47,220 nt of DNA from Acidobacteriota bacterium (GCA_016195265.1 JACPZW010000079.1:1-47220), one strand, 5' to 3'; positions 35,395 to 43,960 are shown, counted from the first letter of the stretch. Notes: generated from the letters alone by a model not told the origin. Program-made: numbers and translations.

Positions 35395-38342
35395 CGCGGC
35401 CCTCGCGGTGGCGGCGACCCCGGCGTCGTGGTGACGGCCGGCAGCACGGCCGCTTCGCGGGCGGCCGCCGCCATCAGCGGTGGCATCGGCCGTGTCCCAC
35501 TCCAGATGGATGTGAACTCGGTGTACGCCTGGCGCGCCTCGGCCGGCTGACCCGACGCGGCGAGCGCCCGCGCGAGTTGCAGGCGCGCGAGCGCGTGGAC
35601 GAGGTTGACCGGCTGGTTGCCGCGGTGCGACAGGAGATCGCGGAACTGCGCGACGGCCTTCTGGGAGTCCGTGAGCTGCGCGTACGCGAGGCCGCGCAGG
35701 TAGGGCAGCCACGGTCCCGCGGCGCGCTCGTACGCGGCCGACCCGCTTAGTGCCGCGATCGCCTCGCGGCCGTTCGCGTTCGCGAGCGCGATGGCGGCCT
35801 TCAGCATTGGCGTCAGCGCGCCGACGATGTCGGGCGCGGGCGGCTGTGTCTTCTCGTAGCCGGCCGCCAGCTGCGCGGCCTGCGCCACGCGTCCCACGAA
35901 CGCAGCCACGAGCGTTGCGGTCCACGTCGTTTCGCCGCCGGTGCTCGTGGCCAGGGCCCGCTGCAGGCCGTCGATCGCGCGCGCCTGATCGCCGAGCAGC
36001 GCGTCGCCGAGCGCCTGCTCCGCGACCAGGCTGCCCGCGACGTCGATCACGTGCGCGGCCCGCGCCCCCGCGATCGCCTGCAAGTAGAGCGCGCGGCTGG
36101 TGGCCGCGTCCCCGCGCGCGAGCGCGGCGCGCGCCGCCTCCGTCACGACGAGATAGCCGTCGGGGCGCGCCTCCGCGGCGCGCAGGTGGCCGGCGATCGC
36201 GCCCTCGTCGCGATCGAGGAAGGCGATGTCGACGCCGAGCATGCGATTGAACGACGCGTCGAGGCCTTTGGTTTGCGCGTCGCGCAGGACGCCTTTGGTC
36301 TCGTCGATGCGATCGAGAATGAGGAGCGTCCGTGCGAGCTGCTGATACGGGATGACGGAGTTGGGACCAAGGGCGACGGCGGTTCGCGCCTCCTGGATCG
36401 CTTCGTCGAACTGGTTCAGCCGGAAGTACGTGGACGACAGGTTGAGGTGCGGCACCCAGTCCTGCGGGTACGTGCTGGCCCAGAGCCGGTACGCGCCGAC
36501 GGCTTCGTCGAGGCGGCCGGTCACGATGTAGTGGTAGTGCGACTTGATGAACAGCCGCTCGGGCTCGCTCAGGGAGTCGCTGCGCGCGAACGCGCGCTTG
36601 ATGAAGGTCTGCGCGCGCTCGAGGTCCCTCAGGTTCGTGTAGATCGCGGCGAGGCGCGCGGCCGCGAGCGCGAAGTTCGGGTCGAGATCGAGCGCATGCT
36701 CGAACAGCGGGATCGCCTGGAGGTCGCCGGTCTTGATCCGCGTGTCCACGCCCATGCTGTACGCCTTGAGCGCCTCGAGCGACGGCGTCGTGGCGTCCGG
36801 CAGCGGGACGTTGAAGCGCTGGATCGAGCCCAGCGATTCGCCGAGCCGCTCGCGGACGCGCGCGGCGGCGGCGCCGACGCTGGCGAGCACGTCGGTTTTC
36901 GACGCGGCCTGCGTCTGCTCGCGCGCGAGCGTGTCGCCGGTGCGGCACGCCTCGGCTTCGAGCGTGATGACGTACGCGGAGCCCAGGGGCGAAATCGATC
37001 CGAGCAGGATGCCCTTCACGCCCATCCGCTGGCAGAGCTCGCGGGCGAGCGTGGACGTCACCGGCTCGTCGGGCGACCGTTCCATCCGCTGCAGCGCGGC
37101 GCGCACCTGCGGCGTTGGCGCCACGTGGACATACGGCGACTGCTGCAGTTGGATCTCGAGCGCGTCGCGCAGCGCGCCGTCGAAGACGCCTTCGCCGGTG
37201 GTGTTGGTGAAGTCGGCCAGCAGCAGCGGCTCGCGCGCGGTCAGGTTGACGGCGCGGCCGTGGTACCACGAGAGCGCGCCGTAGGCACCCGCGGCCAGCG
37301 CGATCACGGCCAGCGCGACGAGACCGGTATCGCGGATGTTCGGCGCGGCGAAGACTTGGGCGAGGCCCGACGAGCCGAACCGAGGGGTATACGCGGGCGC
37401 CTTGCGATAGACGTCGGACTCGAGCGTCAAACCATCCGACTCCGCGCCCGGGCCGGCGAACTCGCGGCCCGCAATCGATCCGCTCTGCATCGCGCGAAGA
37501 TGCGCGGCGACCTCGCCGGCGCTTGCAGGCCGCGCGTCGCGTTCCTTCTCGAGCAGCCGCGTGAGCAGCGACCGCAATTCGGCCGGCAGCGCCTTGCCCG
37601 CCGGCAGGTCGAGGCCGGACGGTCGCGCGTGCAGGATCGCATCGACAATCGCCGTCGTCGAGCGGCCGTCGAACGCGCGGCGGCCGGTCAGCATCTCGTG
37701 CAGCACGAGGCCGAACGAAAACAGATCGGTCCGGTGATCGAGCGGATCGCCGAGCGCCTGCTCCGGCGACATGTACAGGACGGTCCCGACCGCCGCGCCC
37801 GGATTGGTGAGCGACGCGGGACGCCGCGTTTCCATGGCCACGTCCGAGGTCTCCACCATCGCGGCGAGACCAAAGTCGAGCAGCTTGGCGTCGCCGCGCG
37901 TGGTCACGAAGATGTTGGCCGGTTTCAGATCGCGGTGGATGATGCCGCCGCGATGCGCCGCGTCGAGCGCGTCGGCGATCTGCACGCCGAGCCCCACGAC
38001 GGTTTTCACCGGCAGCGGGCCGGCCGCCATCGCGTCGAGCAGCGTTTGTCCGCGCAGCAGCTCCATCACCAGGTACGGCCGGTTGTCGACTTCCGGCGCC
38101 TGGCCGACGTCGTAGATCGTGCAGATGTGCGGGTGGTTGAGCGCCGACGCCGCGCGCGCTTCGCGCTCGAAGCGCAGCAGGTGCTCCTCGGACGCCGCGA
38201 GCGCGGGCGAGAGGAGTTTCAGCGCGACGTCGCGGCGCAGCGTGCGGTCGTGCGCCTGGTAAACCTCGCCCATGCTGCCGGCGCCCAGCGGCAGCACGAT
38301 TTCAAATCGGCCTGCGATGCAGATTCCGGGCGTCAGCGGCAC
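35391..38342 (-). CDS. Membrane Ser/Thr protein kinase with TPR sensor tail
   Basis: A 983-residue Hanks-type kinase. Kinase domain 10-280: glycine loop LGAGSMGEV, Lys42, HRDLKPAN (Asp138), DFG (Asp156) and SPEQ in the activation region, so all catalytic residues are present. A membrane segment lies near 335-360 (LVALAVIALAAGAYGALSW). The outer part has a TolB-like N-terminal strand region (LLLADFTNTTGEGVFDGALR) then TPR-type helices (about 530-970). This layout is common in Acidobacteriota. GTG start at 38342, 7 bases after the C1 peptidase stop, and overlap with the radical SAM gene make it part of that operon, which is unusual for such kinases. Confidence 0.92.
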   Translation of the reverse strand: MPLTPGICIAGRFEIVLPLGAGSMGEVYQAHDRTLRRDVALKLLSPALAASEEHLLRFEREARAASALNHPHICTIYDVGQAPEVDNRPYLVMELLRGQTLLDAMAAGPLPVKTVVGLGVQIADALDAAHRGGIIHRDLKPANIFVTTRGDAKLLDFGLAAMVETSDVAMETRRPASLTNPGAAVGTVLYMSPEQALGDPLDHRTDLFSFGLVLHEMLTGRRAFDGRSTTAIVDAILHARPSGLDLPAGKALPAELRSLLTRLLEKERDARPASAGEVAAHLRAMQSGSIAGREFAGPGAESDGLTLESDVYRKAPAYTPRFGSSGLAQVFAAPNIRDTGLVALAVIALAAGAYGALSWYHGRAVNLTAREPLLLADFTNTTGEGVFDGALRDALEIQLQQSPYVHVAPTPQVRAALQRMERSPDEPVTSTLARELCQRMGVKGILLGSISPLGSAYVITLEAEACRTGDTLAREQTQAASKTDVLASVGAAAARVRERLGESLGSIQRFNVPLPDATTPSLEALKAYSMGVDTRIKTGDLQAIPLFEHALDLDPNFALAAARLAAIYTNLRDLERAQTFIKRAFARSDSLSEPERLFIKSHYHYIVTGRLDEAVGAYRLWASTYPQDWVPHLNLSSTYFRLNQFDEAIQEARTAVALGPNSVIPYQQLARTLLILDRIDETKGVLRDAQTKGLDASFNRMLGVDIAFLDRDEGAIAGHLRAAEARPDGYLVVTEAARAALARGDAATSRALYLQAIAGARAAHVIDVAGSLVAEQALGDALLGDQARAIDGLQRALATSTGGETTWTATLVAAFVGRVAQAAQLAAGYEKTQPPAPDIVGALTPMLKAAIALANANGREAIAALSGSAAYERAAGPWLPYLRGLAYAQLTDSQKAVAQFRDLLSHRGNQPVNLVHALARLQLARALAASGQPAEARQAYTEFTSIWSGTRPMPPLMAAAAREAAVLPAVTTTPGSPPPRGPR

Positions 38343-38349
38343 AGGGGCT

Positions 38350-39054
38350 CTACGAGACCCGCCGCATGGTCCAGAAGTCCCATGACAGCGCGGACGATCG
38401 CGTGAACTCGTAGGGGAGGAACGCGTAGCCGAGATGACCCCACTCGTGGCCCCACGAGTTGCGGATGATGAACACGCGCCGAGCGCGATCGTAGCCGACC
38501 GCCACGACGGCGTGGCCGCCGACCATCGGATCGCCGCGCCGGGGCACCGGAATCACGCCCGTGCGCTTGACCTCCCGGCTCAGCATGCTCTTGTGCACCG
38601 CGAGCCCGAAGACGAACGGAAACTCCTCGATTCCTTCGTGCCGGCGTCCCGCGCGGTAGCAGGGCGGCGTCGGCCGCCGCCGGAAGCGATCGACGTGGTA
38701 CGGCCACATGTGTTCCGGGCAGGTGCCGAACTTCGTGATCGTGCGATAGCCGTCGCGCAGCGACACGGGCGCGTCCTCCTTCACCACGCCGGCGACGACG
38801 CGCTCGTTGAAGTAGATGAACAGGCGCGAGGGCTCGGGGAGGAACCGGCGGCCTTGCTTGATTTCGTCGAAGCGCAGGGCGCAGGCAAGTGCGTTGGTGG
38901 AGCAGCTGTTGAGGTGCAGCTGGTCGTACACCGGCGGACAATGACGGCGCAGATCAACGACGTCGGGGAGCCGACGCGCGATTGACGTCCGGGGCCGGTA
39001 CTTCCAGTCGAGTGGGCTGTGTGTATCCCGACTGGTGCCGTGATGCCGTTTCAC
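38350..39054 (-). CDS. Papain-like C1 cysteine peptidase
   Basis: A 234-residue cytosolic-looking peptidase with no signal peptide or propeptide. Catalytic set: Gln45 (VYDQLHLNSC), Cys51 (SCSTNALACAL), His181 (VGGHAVVAVGYD) and Asn199 (IIRNSWGHEWGHLGY). DVVDLRRHCPPVYDQ is the usual start of bacterial C1A enzymes. First gene of the kinase/radical SAM/peptide operon, so it may act on the same peptide, for example as a leader peptidase. The start is GTG at 39054; it is weakly supported by ribosome-binding sequence. Confidence 0.9.
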   Translation of the reverse strand: MKRHHGTSRDTHSPLDWKYRPRTSIARRLPDVVDLRRHCPPVYDQLHLNSCSTNALACALRFDEIKQGRRFLPEPSRLFIYFNERVVAGVVKEDAPVSLRDGYRTITKFGTCPEHMWPYHVDRFRRRPTPPCYRAGRRHEGIEEFPFVFGLAVHKSMLSREVKRTGVIPVPRRGDPMVGGHAVVAVGYDRARRVFIIRNSWGHEWGHLGYAFLPYEFTRSSALSWDFWTMRRVS

Positions 39055-39372
39055 ACTTGGGAACGGGGCGATTCTACCAGAACAAGTTGGCCGAACATGC
39101 GAGTGTGGCGCGATCGGATGACAGGAGCGGACGCGATCGGCAGCGTGCCGGGACGCCGATGGACATGAGATGATAGGGCCGACTGCAGCCGGGCGCGTGA
39201 CCAGCCGAAAGACTTAGTGGCAACATTTGTCAGGGGGACTGGCGAGTTGACACAAAGTGTCAAAATGGCCGACCCGGCAGTGGCTGATAAATCACTGATC
39301 GAAAAGAAGTTCATGCTTTACTTACAGTCGGCACGAGCCCTGCAGACGGAATCGAGAGGCATCGAGCGACCA
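39055..39372. other. Divergent intergenic region with palindrome
   Basis: 318 bases between the peptidase operon and the prepilin gene. No gene of its own is supported. It includes a perfect palindrome TTGACAC-AAA-GTGTCAA at 39247-39263, typical of a repressor or activator site, and a second AT-rich patch GGCTGATAAATCACTGATCG near 39283. Promoters for both directions must lie here, but none can be fixed by eye. Confidence 0.5.
39247..39263. promoter_or_regulatory. Perfect 17-bp palindrome, possible operator
   Basis: TTGACAC-AAA-GTGTCAA upstream of the prepilin gene and in the divergent region facing the C1 peptidase operon. The arms include a TTGACA hexamer like a -35 box. Regulator unknown. 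Confidence 0.45.
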
Positions 39373-39903
39373 ATGATTCGTAAGGCGCAAGGCTTCGCGC
39401 TTATCGACGTGATCTTCGTGTGCGGGATCATTGGCCTGCTGTGCAGCATCGTTTTGCCGAAGCTCGCGCTGGCCCGGCAGTCGGCGGGCGCGGCGTCAGC
39501 GATCGGTTCGATGCGTGCGATCAACAGCGCGCAGCTGACGTACGCACTGACCTGCGCCGGCGGTTTCTACGCGCCGACGCTGACCGCGCTCGGCACCGCG
39601 CCTCCCGGAAGCAACGAGTCGTACATCACTCCCGAGTTGGGCGCCGCCGACACGGTCACCAAGTCCGGGTACATCATCAAGATCGTCGCGGCGCCGTACG
39701 CGGGTGCGCCGCCCACGTGCAACGGATTAGGCCTGGGCTCGACCGGCCAGGGCTTCGTCGCCACGGCGGATCCAACGCAGGTCGACAACACGCGATTCTT
39801 CGCGACCAACTCGAACGCCATGATCTTCGAGAACAACGCGACCCTCGTTGGCCAGATGCCGGAGCTCGGCGAGCCGGAGGTCGGCCATCCGCTCCTGAGA
39901 TAG
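39373..39903 (+). CDS. Type IV prepilin-like protein
   Basis: A 176-residue protein with a class III signal: short basic leader MIRKAQG cleaved before FALIDVIFVCGIIGLLCSIVLPKL, then a hydrophobic helix and a globular region (VDNTRFFATNSNAMIF near the end). Position +5 is Asp instead of the usual Glu. The start at 39373 gives the correct short leader; the frame is open 156 bases upstream but that would give a 59-residue leader. Probably a pilin or pseudopilin; no assembly genes are in the window. Confidence 0.82.
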   Translation: MIRKAQGFALIDVIFVCGIIGLLCSIVLPKLALARQSAGAASAIGSMRAINSAQLTYALTCAGGFYAPTLTALGTAPPGSNESYITPELGAADTVTKSGYIIKIVAAPYAGAPPTCNGLGLGSTGQGFVATADPTQVDNTRFFATNSNAMIFENNATLVGQMPELGEPEVGHPLLR

Positions 39904-39924
39904 ATTCAGCTATAATTCCGGTCC

Positions 39925-40269
39925 ATGTGGACCAAGATGATGTCCGGGCCGCGGAAGAAGGCCCCGAAAACGATCGCGGTGATCGATCCCGATCGCTGCT
40001 TCGGCGCGTTCGCCTGTTCGATTTGTCAGGCCGCCTGCCCGGTCGCCAACTGCATCGTCGAAGAACCCGATCGTGACGGCCGGATGGTGTGCGCGGTGCG
40101 GGCCGACCTGTGCATCGGCTGCGGCCTCTGCGTGACGCTCGGCAATCCGACGGCGCCGCAGCAGCGTGAGTTCGGCTGCCCGGCCGACTACGACGCCATC
40201 AACATGATGCCGTTCGAAGAGGTCGTGAAACTGCTGCAGGACGCCGGCGCGGTTCCGGCGGCTGGCTAG
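39925..40269 (+). CDS. Ferredoxin with two 4Fe-4S sites
   Basis: A 114-residue protein with IDPDRCFGAFACSICQAACPVANC (Cys25, 31, 34, 38, 43) and DLCIGCGLC...GCPADYDAI (Cys63, 66, 69, 85), giving two clusters with an extra Cys in the first. Cytosolic electron carrier; partner unknown. The first cluster's spacing is CX5CX2CX3C with an expanded CxGAFAC start, so it is not a standard bacterial ferredoxin. It lies 21 bases after the prepilin gene, which may be chance. Confidence 0.87.
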   Translation: MWTKMMSGPRKKAPKTIAVIDPDRCFGAFACSICQAACPVANCIVEEPDRDGRMVCAVRADLCIGCGLCVTLGNPTAPQQREFGCPADYDAINMMPFEEVVKLLQDAGAVPAAG

Positions 40270-40386
40270 TTCCGAGCCACCAGCCAGCAGCCACCGGCCG
40301 CTAGCCACCCGGCCTCCGCTCGTCGGCAACGCCAGCGAGCTACGGCCAGGCTCGCCGAAGCGCCTGAGGCGCGAAGGCGGCAGTCA
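40270..40386. repeat. Repeat-rich intergenic stretch
   Basis: Short CCAGCCACC-type direct repeats (40275-40310) followed by TCGTCGGCAACGCCAGCGAG and a CGCCTGAGGCG palindrome next to CGAAGGCGG. It resembles a known dispersed GCCGTAGC/GAAGGCGG-type repeat. It separates convergent genes. Confidence 0.65.
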
Positions 40387-41289
40387 CTAGCTCTTCTTCG
40401 ACGCCGCTGCCTGCGCGTACTTCGACGGCAGCGGGTGATCGATCTTCGATCCGATGAACGCCGACGCCTCGCTGAGTTTCGTCAGCGACACGCCCGTTTC
40501 GATTCCCATCCCGCTCAGCATGTAGATCAGATCGTCGGTGGCGAGGTTGCCGGCGGCGCCCGGTGCGTACGGGCAGCCGCCGAGTCCGCCCGCCGACGCG
40601 TCGAAGGTGGCGATGCCGTACGGCAACGCGGCCAGCACATTGGCCAGGGCCGTCCCGCGCGTGTCGTGGAAGTGCAGCGCGATCCGCTCGGCGGGCAGCT
40701 GGGCGAGCACCGCGTCGAGGACGCGAGACACCTGGCCCGGATGCGCCACGCCGATCGTGTCGCTGATCGCGACCTCGAAGACGCCGAGCTCCGCGAGGCG
40801 GACCGCGACGTCCGCGACGCGTGCGGGCGCGACGTCGCCTTCGAACGGGCACCCGAAGGCGGTCGAGAGGTAGCCGCGCACGCGCAGTCCGGCGGCGAGC
40901 GCCCGGCCGCACACCTGGCGATACGTCGCGAGCGATTCGTCGATGCTCTGGTTGATGTTCTTGCGGCTGAACGTCTCGGTCGAGGAGGCGAAGACCGCGA
41001 TCTCGGTGACGCCGGACGCCAGCGCGCGGTCGAGGCCGGCCAGGTTCGGAACGAGCGCGGTGTAGCGCGTACCCGCCGGCCGCGTGATGCCGGCGAAGAC
41101 TCCCGCCGCGTCGGCCATCTGCGGCACCCACTTCGGGCTGACGAAGGCCGACACCTCAATGACCGGAAGGTGCGCCGCGCTCAGGAGATTGACGAAGGCG
41201 ATCTTGTCGGCCGTCGAGACGAGCGCGCGCTCGTTCTGCAGCCCATCGCGCGGTCCGACTTCGACGATGGTGATGCGCTTTGGCGCCAT
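40387..41289 (-). CDS. mvaB: Hydroxymethylglutaryl-CoA lyase
   Basis: Last step of leucine breakdown: HMG-CoA to acetyl-CoA and acetoacetate. The 300 residues have EVGPRDGLQNE at the start, SAFVSPKWVPQMAD, STETFSRKNIN, GYLSTAFGCPFEG, SDTIGVAHPG, HFHDTRGTALAN and the catalytic GGLGGCPYAPGAAGN with Cys. The start is ATG 41289, 11 bases after mccA, so it is the last gene of the liu operon. Confidence 0.95.
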   Translation of the reverse strand: MAPKRITIVEVGPRDGLQNERALVSTADKIAFVNLLSAAHLPVIEVSAFVSPKWVPQMADAAGVFAGITRPAGTRYTALVPNLAGLDRALASGVTEIAVFASSTETFSRKNINQSIDESLATYRQVCGRALAAGLRVRGYLSTAFGCPFEGDVAPARVADVAVRLAELGVFEVAISDTIGVAHPGQVSRVLDAVLAQLPAERIALHFHDTRGTALANVLAALPYGIATFDASAGGLGGCPYAPGAAGNLATDDLIYMLSGMGIETGVSLTKLSEASAFIGSKIDHPLPSKYAQAAASKKS

Positions 41290-41300
41290 CTCTAAACGGC

Positions 41301-43112
41301 CTACTGCATTTCTATCAAAACCGCGTCCGCCTGCACGAGCTCGCCCTGCGTGCAGCACACGGCGGCGACCACGCCATCGTCGGTAACGCGAACCGGCATT
41401 TCCATCTTCATCGCTTCGAGCAGGACGACCGTGTCGCCCTTCGACACGCGGTCGCCGGGTTTCACGTGCACGGCAATTACCGTCGCGGGCATCGGCGCCG
41501 TCAGCGCCTGCCGGCCGGCGCCGGTCGGCAAGCGCCGGCGCGCCGGGCCTCGCGTCTGGTACGTCGCCGTTGTCGTCTCGGCGTGCGGCGCCCACGGATC
41601 CCAGGTTGCCGGCGTCACCCCGGCTTCGCGCAACGGCGCGGCGGGCGCGACCACCGCTGCTGCCGCGTCGGGAATGGCGGCCGCCAGCGCGGCGCCTTCG
41701 CGATCGAGGAAGGCCGTATCGAGCCGGCCTTCGCGAAACGCCGGATGCGCGAGGACCGTCATCAGGAACGGAATATTGGTGCGCAGGCCGTCGATCTGGA
41801 AGTCGCGAAGCGCCGCCAGCAGGCGGGCGATCGCGAGAACGCGCGTCTCGGCGGTCGCGATGACCTTGGCGATCAACGGATCGTAGAAGACGGAGACCTC
41901 GCCGCCCTCGGCAATCCCCGAGTCGACGCGGACGCCCGGCAGCCGCGGCTCGCGATAGCGCAGCACGCGGCCGGCCTGTGGCAGAAAGTCCCGCGAGGGA
42001 TCCTCCGCGTAGACCCGCGCTTCGATCGCGTGCCCGCGCTGCGCGATGGCGTCCTGCGTCCACGGCAGAGGCTCGCCCGAAGCGACGATCATCTGTGTGC
42101 GAACGAGATCGAGGCCGGTGACCTGTTCCGTAACCGGATGCTCGACTTGCAGCCGCGTGTTCATTTCCAGGAAATAGAACAGCGCGTCATCGCCGGACGG
42201 AGGCCGGGTCTCGCCCGCGGAAGTAGGGTGGGTCTCGCCCGCGGAAGTAGGGCGGGTCCTTTTGGACCCGCCTGACTCCACGAGAAACTCAATCGTCCCC
42301 GCATTGCGATAGTCCGCCGCCCGCGCGGCGGCCACCGCGGCGGCCGTCATGCGAGCGCGCAGTCCCGCCGTCATCACGGGGGACGGACTCTCTTCGATCA
42401 CTTTCTGATGCCGCCGCTGCGCCGAGCAGTCGCGTTCGAACAAATGCACGACGTGGCCGTGCGCGTCTGCGAAGATCTGGACCTCGACGTGCCGCGGCGA
42501 CTCGACGAGGCGCTCGACGTAAAGCGTGCCGTCGGCGAACGCGGCTTCTGCTTCACGACGCGCCGACTTGATGGCCGCGTCGACCTCGCCCGGCTCGCGC
42601 ACCAGGCGCATGCCCTTGCCGCCGCCGCCCGCCGACGCCTTGATCAGCGCGGGCAGTCCGACGCGATCGACGGCCTTCCGGACGCCGGCATCCGACTGGT
42701 CGGCGGGTGTCTCGCCCGGGACGATCGGCACGCCCGCCGTCGCGACCAGCCGTCGCGCCTTGATCTTCGACCCCATGCGCGTGATCACCGCCGCCGGCGG
42801 GCCGACGAAGATCAGTCCGGCCCGCGCGCACGCGTCAGCGAACGCGGCGTTTTCGGACAGAAAGCCGTATCCCGGATGAATCGCATCGGCGCCGCTGGCG
42901 TGCGCGGCGTCGAGCAGTCGAGGAATCGCGAGGTAGCTCTGAACGGCCGGCGCGGGTCCGATCGCGATCGCGCGATCCGCGGCGGCGACGTGCGGCGCGT
43001 GCGCGTCGGCGTCGGAGTGCACCGCGACGCTTTCGATGCCCAGCTCGCGGCACGCGTGGATGATACGGAGGGCGATCTCGCCGCGATTGGCGATGAGCAG
43101 GCGGCGGATCAT
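41301..43112 (-). CDS. mccA: Methylcrotonyl-CoA carboxylase alpha (biotin carboxylase/carrier) subunit
   Basis: Carboxylates 3-methylcrotonyl-CoA with MccB, using biotin and ATP. The 603 residues have the biotin carboxylase domain (MIRRLLIANRGEIALRII, KASAGGGGKGMRLV, VIEESPSP, FLEMNTRLQVEHPVTE) and the C-terminal carrier domain with the biotin Lys569 in EAMKMEMP. Odd: residues about 280-305, just before FLEMNTRLQVEHPVTE, are KRTRPTSAGETHPTSAGETR, encoded by palindromic and direct repeats in frame inside the ATP-grasp domain. Start at ATG 43112, 52 bases after the enoyl-CoA hydratase stop. Confidence 0.92.
   Translation of the reverse strand: MIRRLLIANRGEIALRIIHACRELGIESVAVHSDADAHAPHVAAADRAIAIGPAPAVQSYLAIPRLLDAAHASGADAIHPGYGFLSENAAFADACARAGLIFVGPPAAVITRMGSKIKARRLVATAGVPIVPGETPADQSDAGVRKAVDRVGLPALIKASAGGGGKGMRLVREPGEVDAAIKSARREAEAAFADGTLYVERLVESPRHVEVQIFADAHGHVVHLFERDCSAQRRHQKVIEESPSPVMTAGLRARMTAAAVAAARAADYRNAGTIEFLVESGGSKRTRPTSAGETHPTSAGETRPPSGDDALFYFLEMNTRLQVEHPVTEQVTGLDLVRTQMIVASGEPLPWTQDAIAQRGHAIEARVYAEDPSRDFLPQAGRVLRYREPRLPGVRVDSGIAEGGEVSVFYDPLIAKVIATAETRVLAIARLLAALRDFQIDGLRTNIPFLMTVLAHPAFREGRLDTAFLDREGAALAAAIPDAAAAVVAPAAPLREAGVTPATWDPWAPHAETTTATYQTRGPARRRLPTGAGRQALTAPMPATVIAVHVKPGDRVSKGDTVVLLEAMKMEMPVRVTDDGVVAAVCCTQGELVQADAVLIEMQ
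42199..42272. repeat. Repeat insertion inside mccA
   Basis: Two direct copies of GGGTCTCGCCCGCGGAAGTA, then a perfect palindrome GGCGGGTCC-TTTT-GGACCCGCC (42251-42272) preceded by GTAG. In frame; encodes a Thr/Arg/Pro-rich stretch. Confidence 0.92.
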
Positions 43113-43164
43113 GAAATCCACCACGCAGGACACGGGGGACACGGAGGAAGAAATCCGTGTGGGA

Positions 43165-43956
43165 TCAGACGTTCCACGAGGGCTTCCTCTTTTCCAGGAA
43201 CGCCTTGAGTCCCTCCTGTCCTTCCTTCGACACGCGTCGGGCGGCAATTGCGGCGGCTGTCATCGGCGCGGCGTCAGCGATGGCGCGGCCGGCGACCTGC
43301 GGAATCAGCGCCTTCGCGGCAGCGATCGCATCGGGCCCGCCGCTCAGGAGTTCGGCGACGTAGCGATCAACCGTTGCGTCCAATTCGGCCGCCGGCACGA
43401 CGGCGTGCACGAGACCGATCTCCTTCGCGCGCGCGGCGGAGAAGCGCGCGCCGGTGAGAAACAGTTCGCGCGCCGCCGACCGGCCGATCTTCGCGAGCGC
43501 GAACGGCGAGATGACGGCCGGGAGGATGCCCAGCTTGACCTCGGTGAAGCCGAAGAGCGCCTGATCGTCGGCGACCACGATGTCGCAAACGGCGGCGAGC
43601 CCGGCGCCGCCGCCGAGCGCCGCGCCGTGGATCCGTCCGATGAGCGGGACCGGCAGGTCGTCAATCGCCGCGAACATGCGCGACATCGCCATCGCGTCGC
43701 GCAGGTTCTCGTCCTCGGTGTACCGCACGGTCTTTGCCATCCACGCGACGTCGGCGCCCGCGCAGAACGTCGTGCCCGCGCCCGCGATGACGACGACGCG
43801 AACGTCGTGACGCGCCGCCGCCGCGCGCACCTCACCGGCCCACGCGGTCAGTTCCGCGATGACGTGCTCGTTGAACGCGTTGCGAACCTCCGGGCGATTC
43901 AGCGTCAGGCGTGCGACTGTTCCAGCCCGCTGGGAGATCAGATGGGTATAAGTCAT
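43165..43956 (-). CDS. liuC: Enoyl-CoA hydratase/isomerase (methylglutaconyl-CoA hydratase)
   Basis: Crotonase-fold enzyme of 263 residues: VARLTLNRPEVRNAFNEHVI, VVVIAGAGTTFCAGADVAWM, GRIHGAALGGGAGLAAVCDIVVADDQALFGFTEVKLGILPAVISPF. The oxyanion and Glu residues (GAALGGGAGLA; FTEVKLGI) are present. Its place between mccB and mccA fits hydration of 3-methylglutaconyl-CoA to HMG-CoA. ATG at 43956 rather than the more distal Met (43977). Confidence 0.92.
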   Translation of the reverse strand: MTYTHLISQRAGTVARLTLNRPEVRNAFNEHVIAELTAWAGEVRAAAARHDVRVVVIAGAGTTFCAGADVAWMAKTVRYTEDENLRDAMAMSRMFAAIDDLPVPLIGRIHGAALGGGAGLAAVCDIVVADDQALFGFTEVKLGILPAVISPFALAKIGRSAARELFLTGARFSAARAKEIGLVHAVVPAAELDATVDRYVAELLSGGPDAIAAAKALIPQVAGRAIADAAPMTAAAIAARRVSKEGQEGLKAFLEKRKPSWNV

Positions 43957-43960
43957 CGCT

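Noticed and set aside
33277..37269. A 1330-codon open frame on the minus strand that could look like one giant gene
   Set aside because: Only the part from 35394 down has family motifs; the upstream part is Arg/Ala/Pro-rich sequence from reading the kinase gene in another frame.
39216..39240. Sigma-54 promoter (TGGCA...TTG)
   Set aside because: The spacing and the second element do not fit the GG-n10-GC rule.
40387..42063. HMG-CoA lyase with a 258-residue N-terminal extension
   Set aside because: The upstream part is the mccA gene read in another frame; the true start is at 41289 after the mccA stop.
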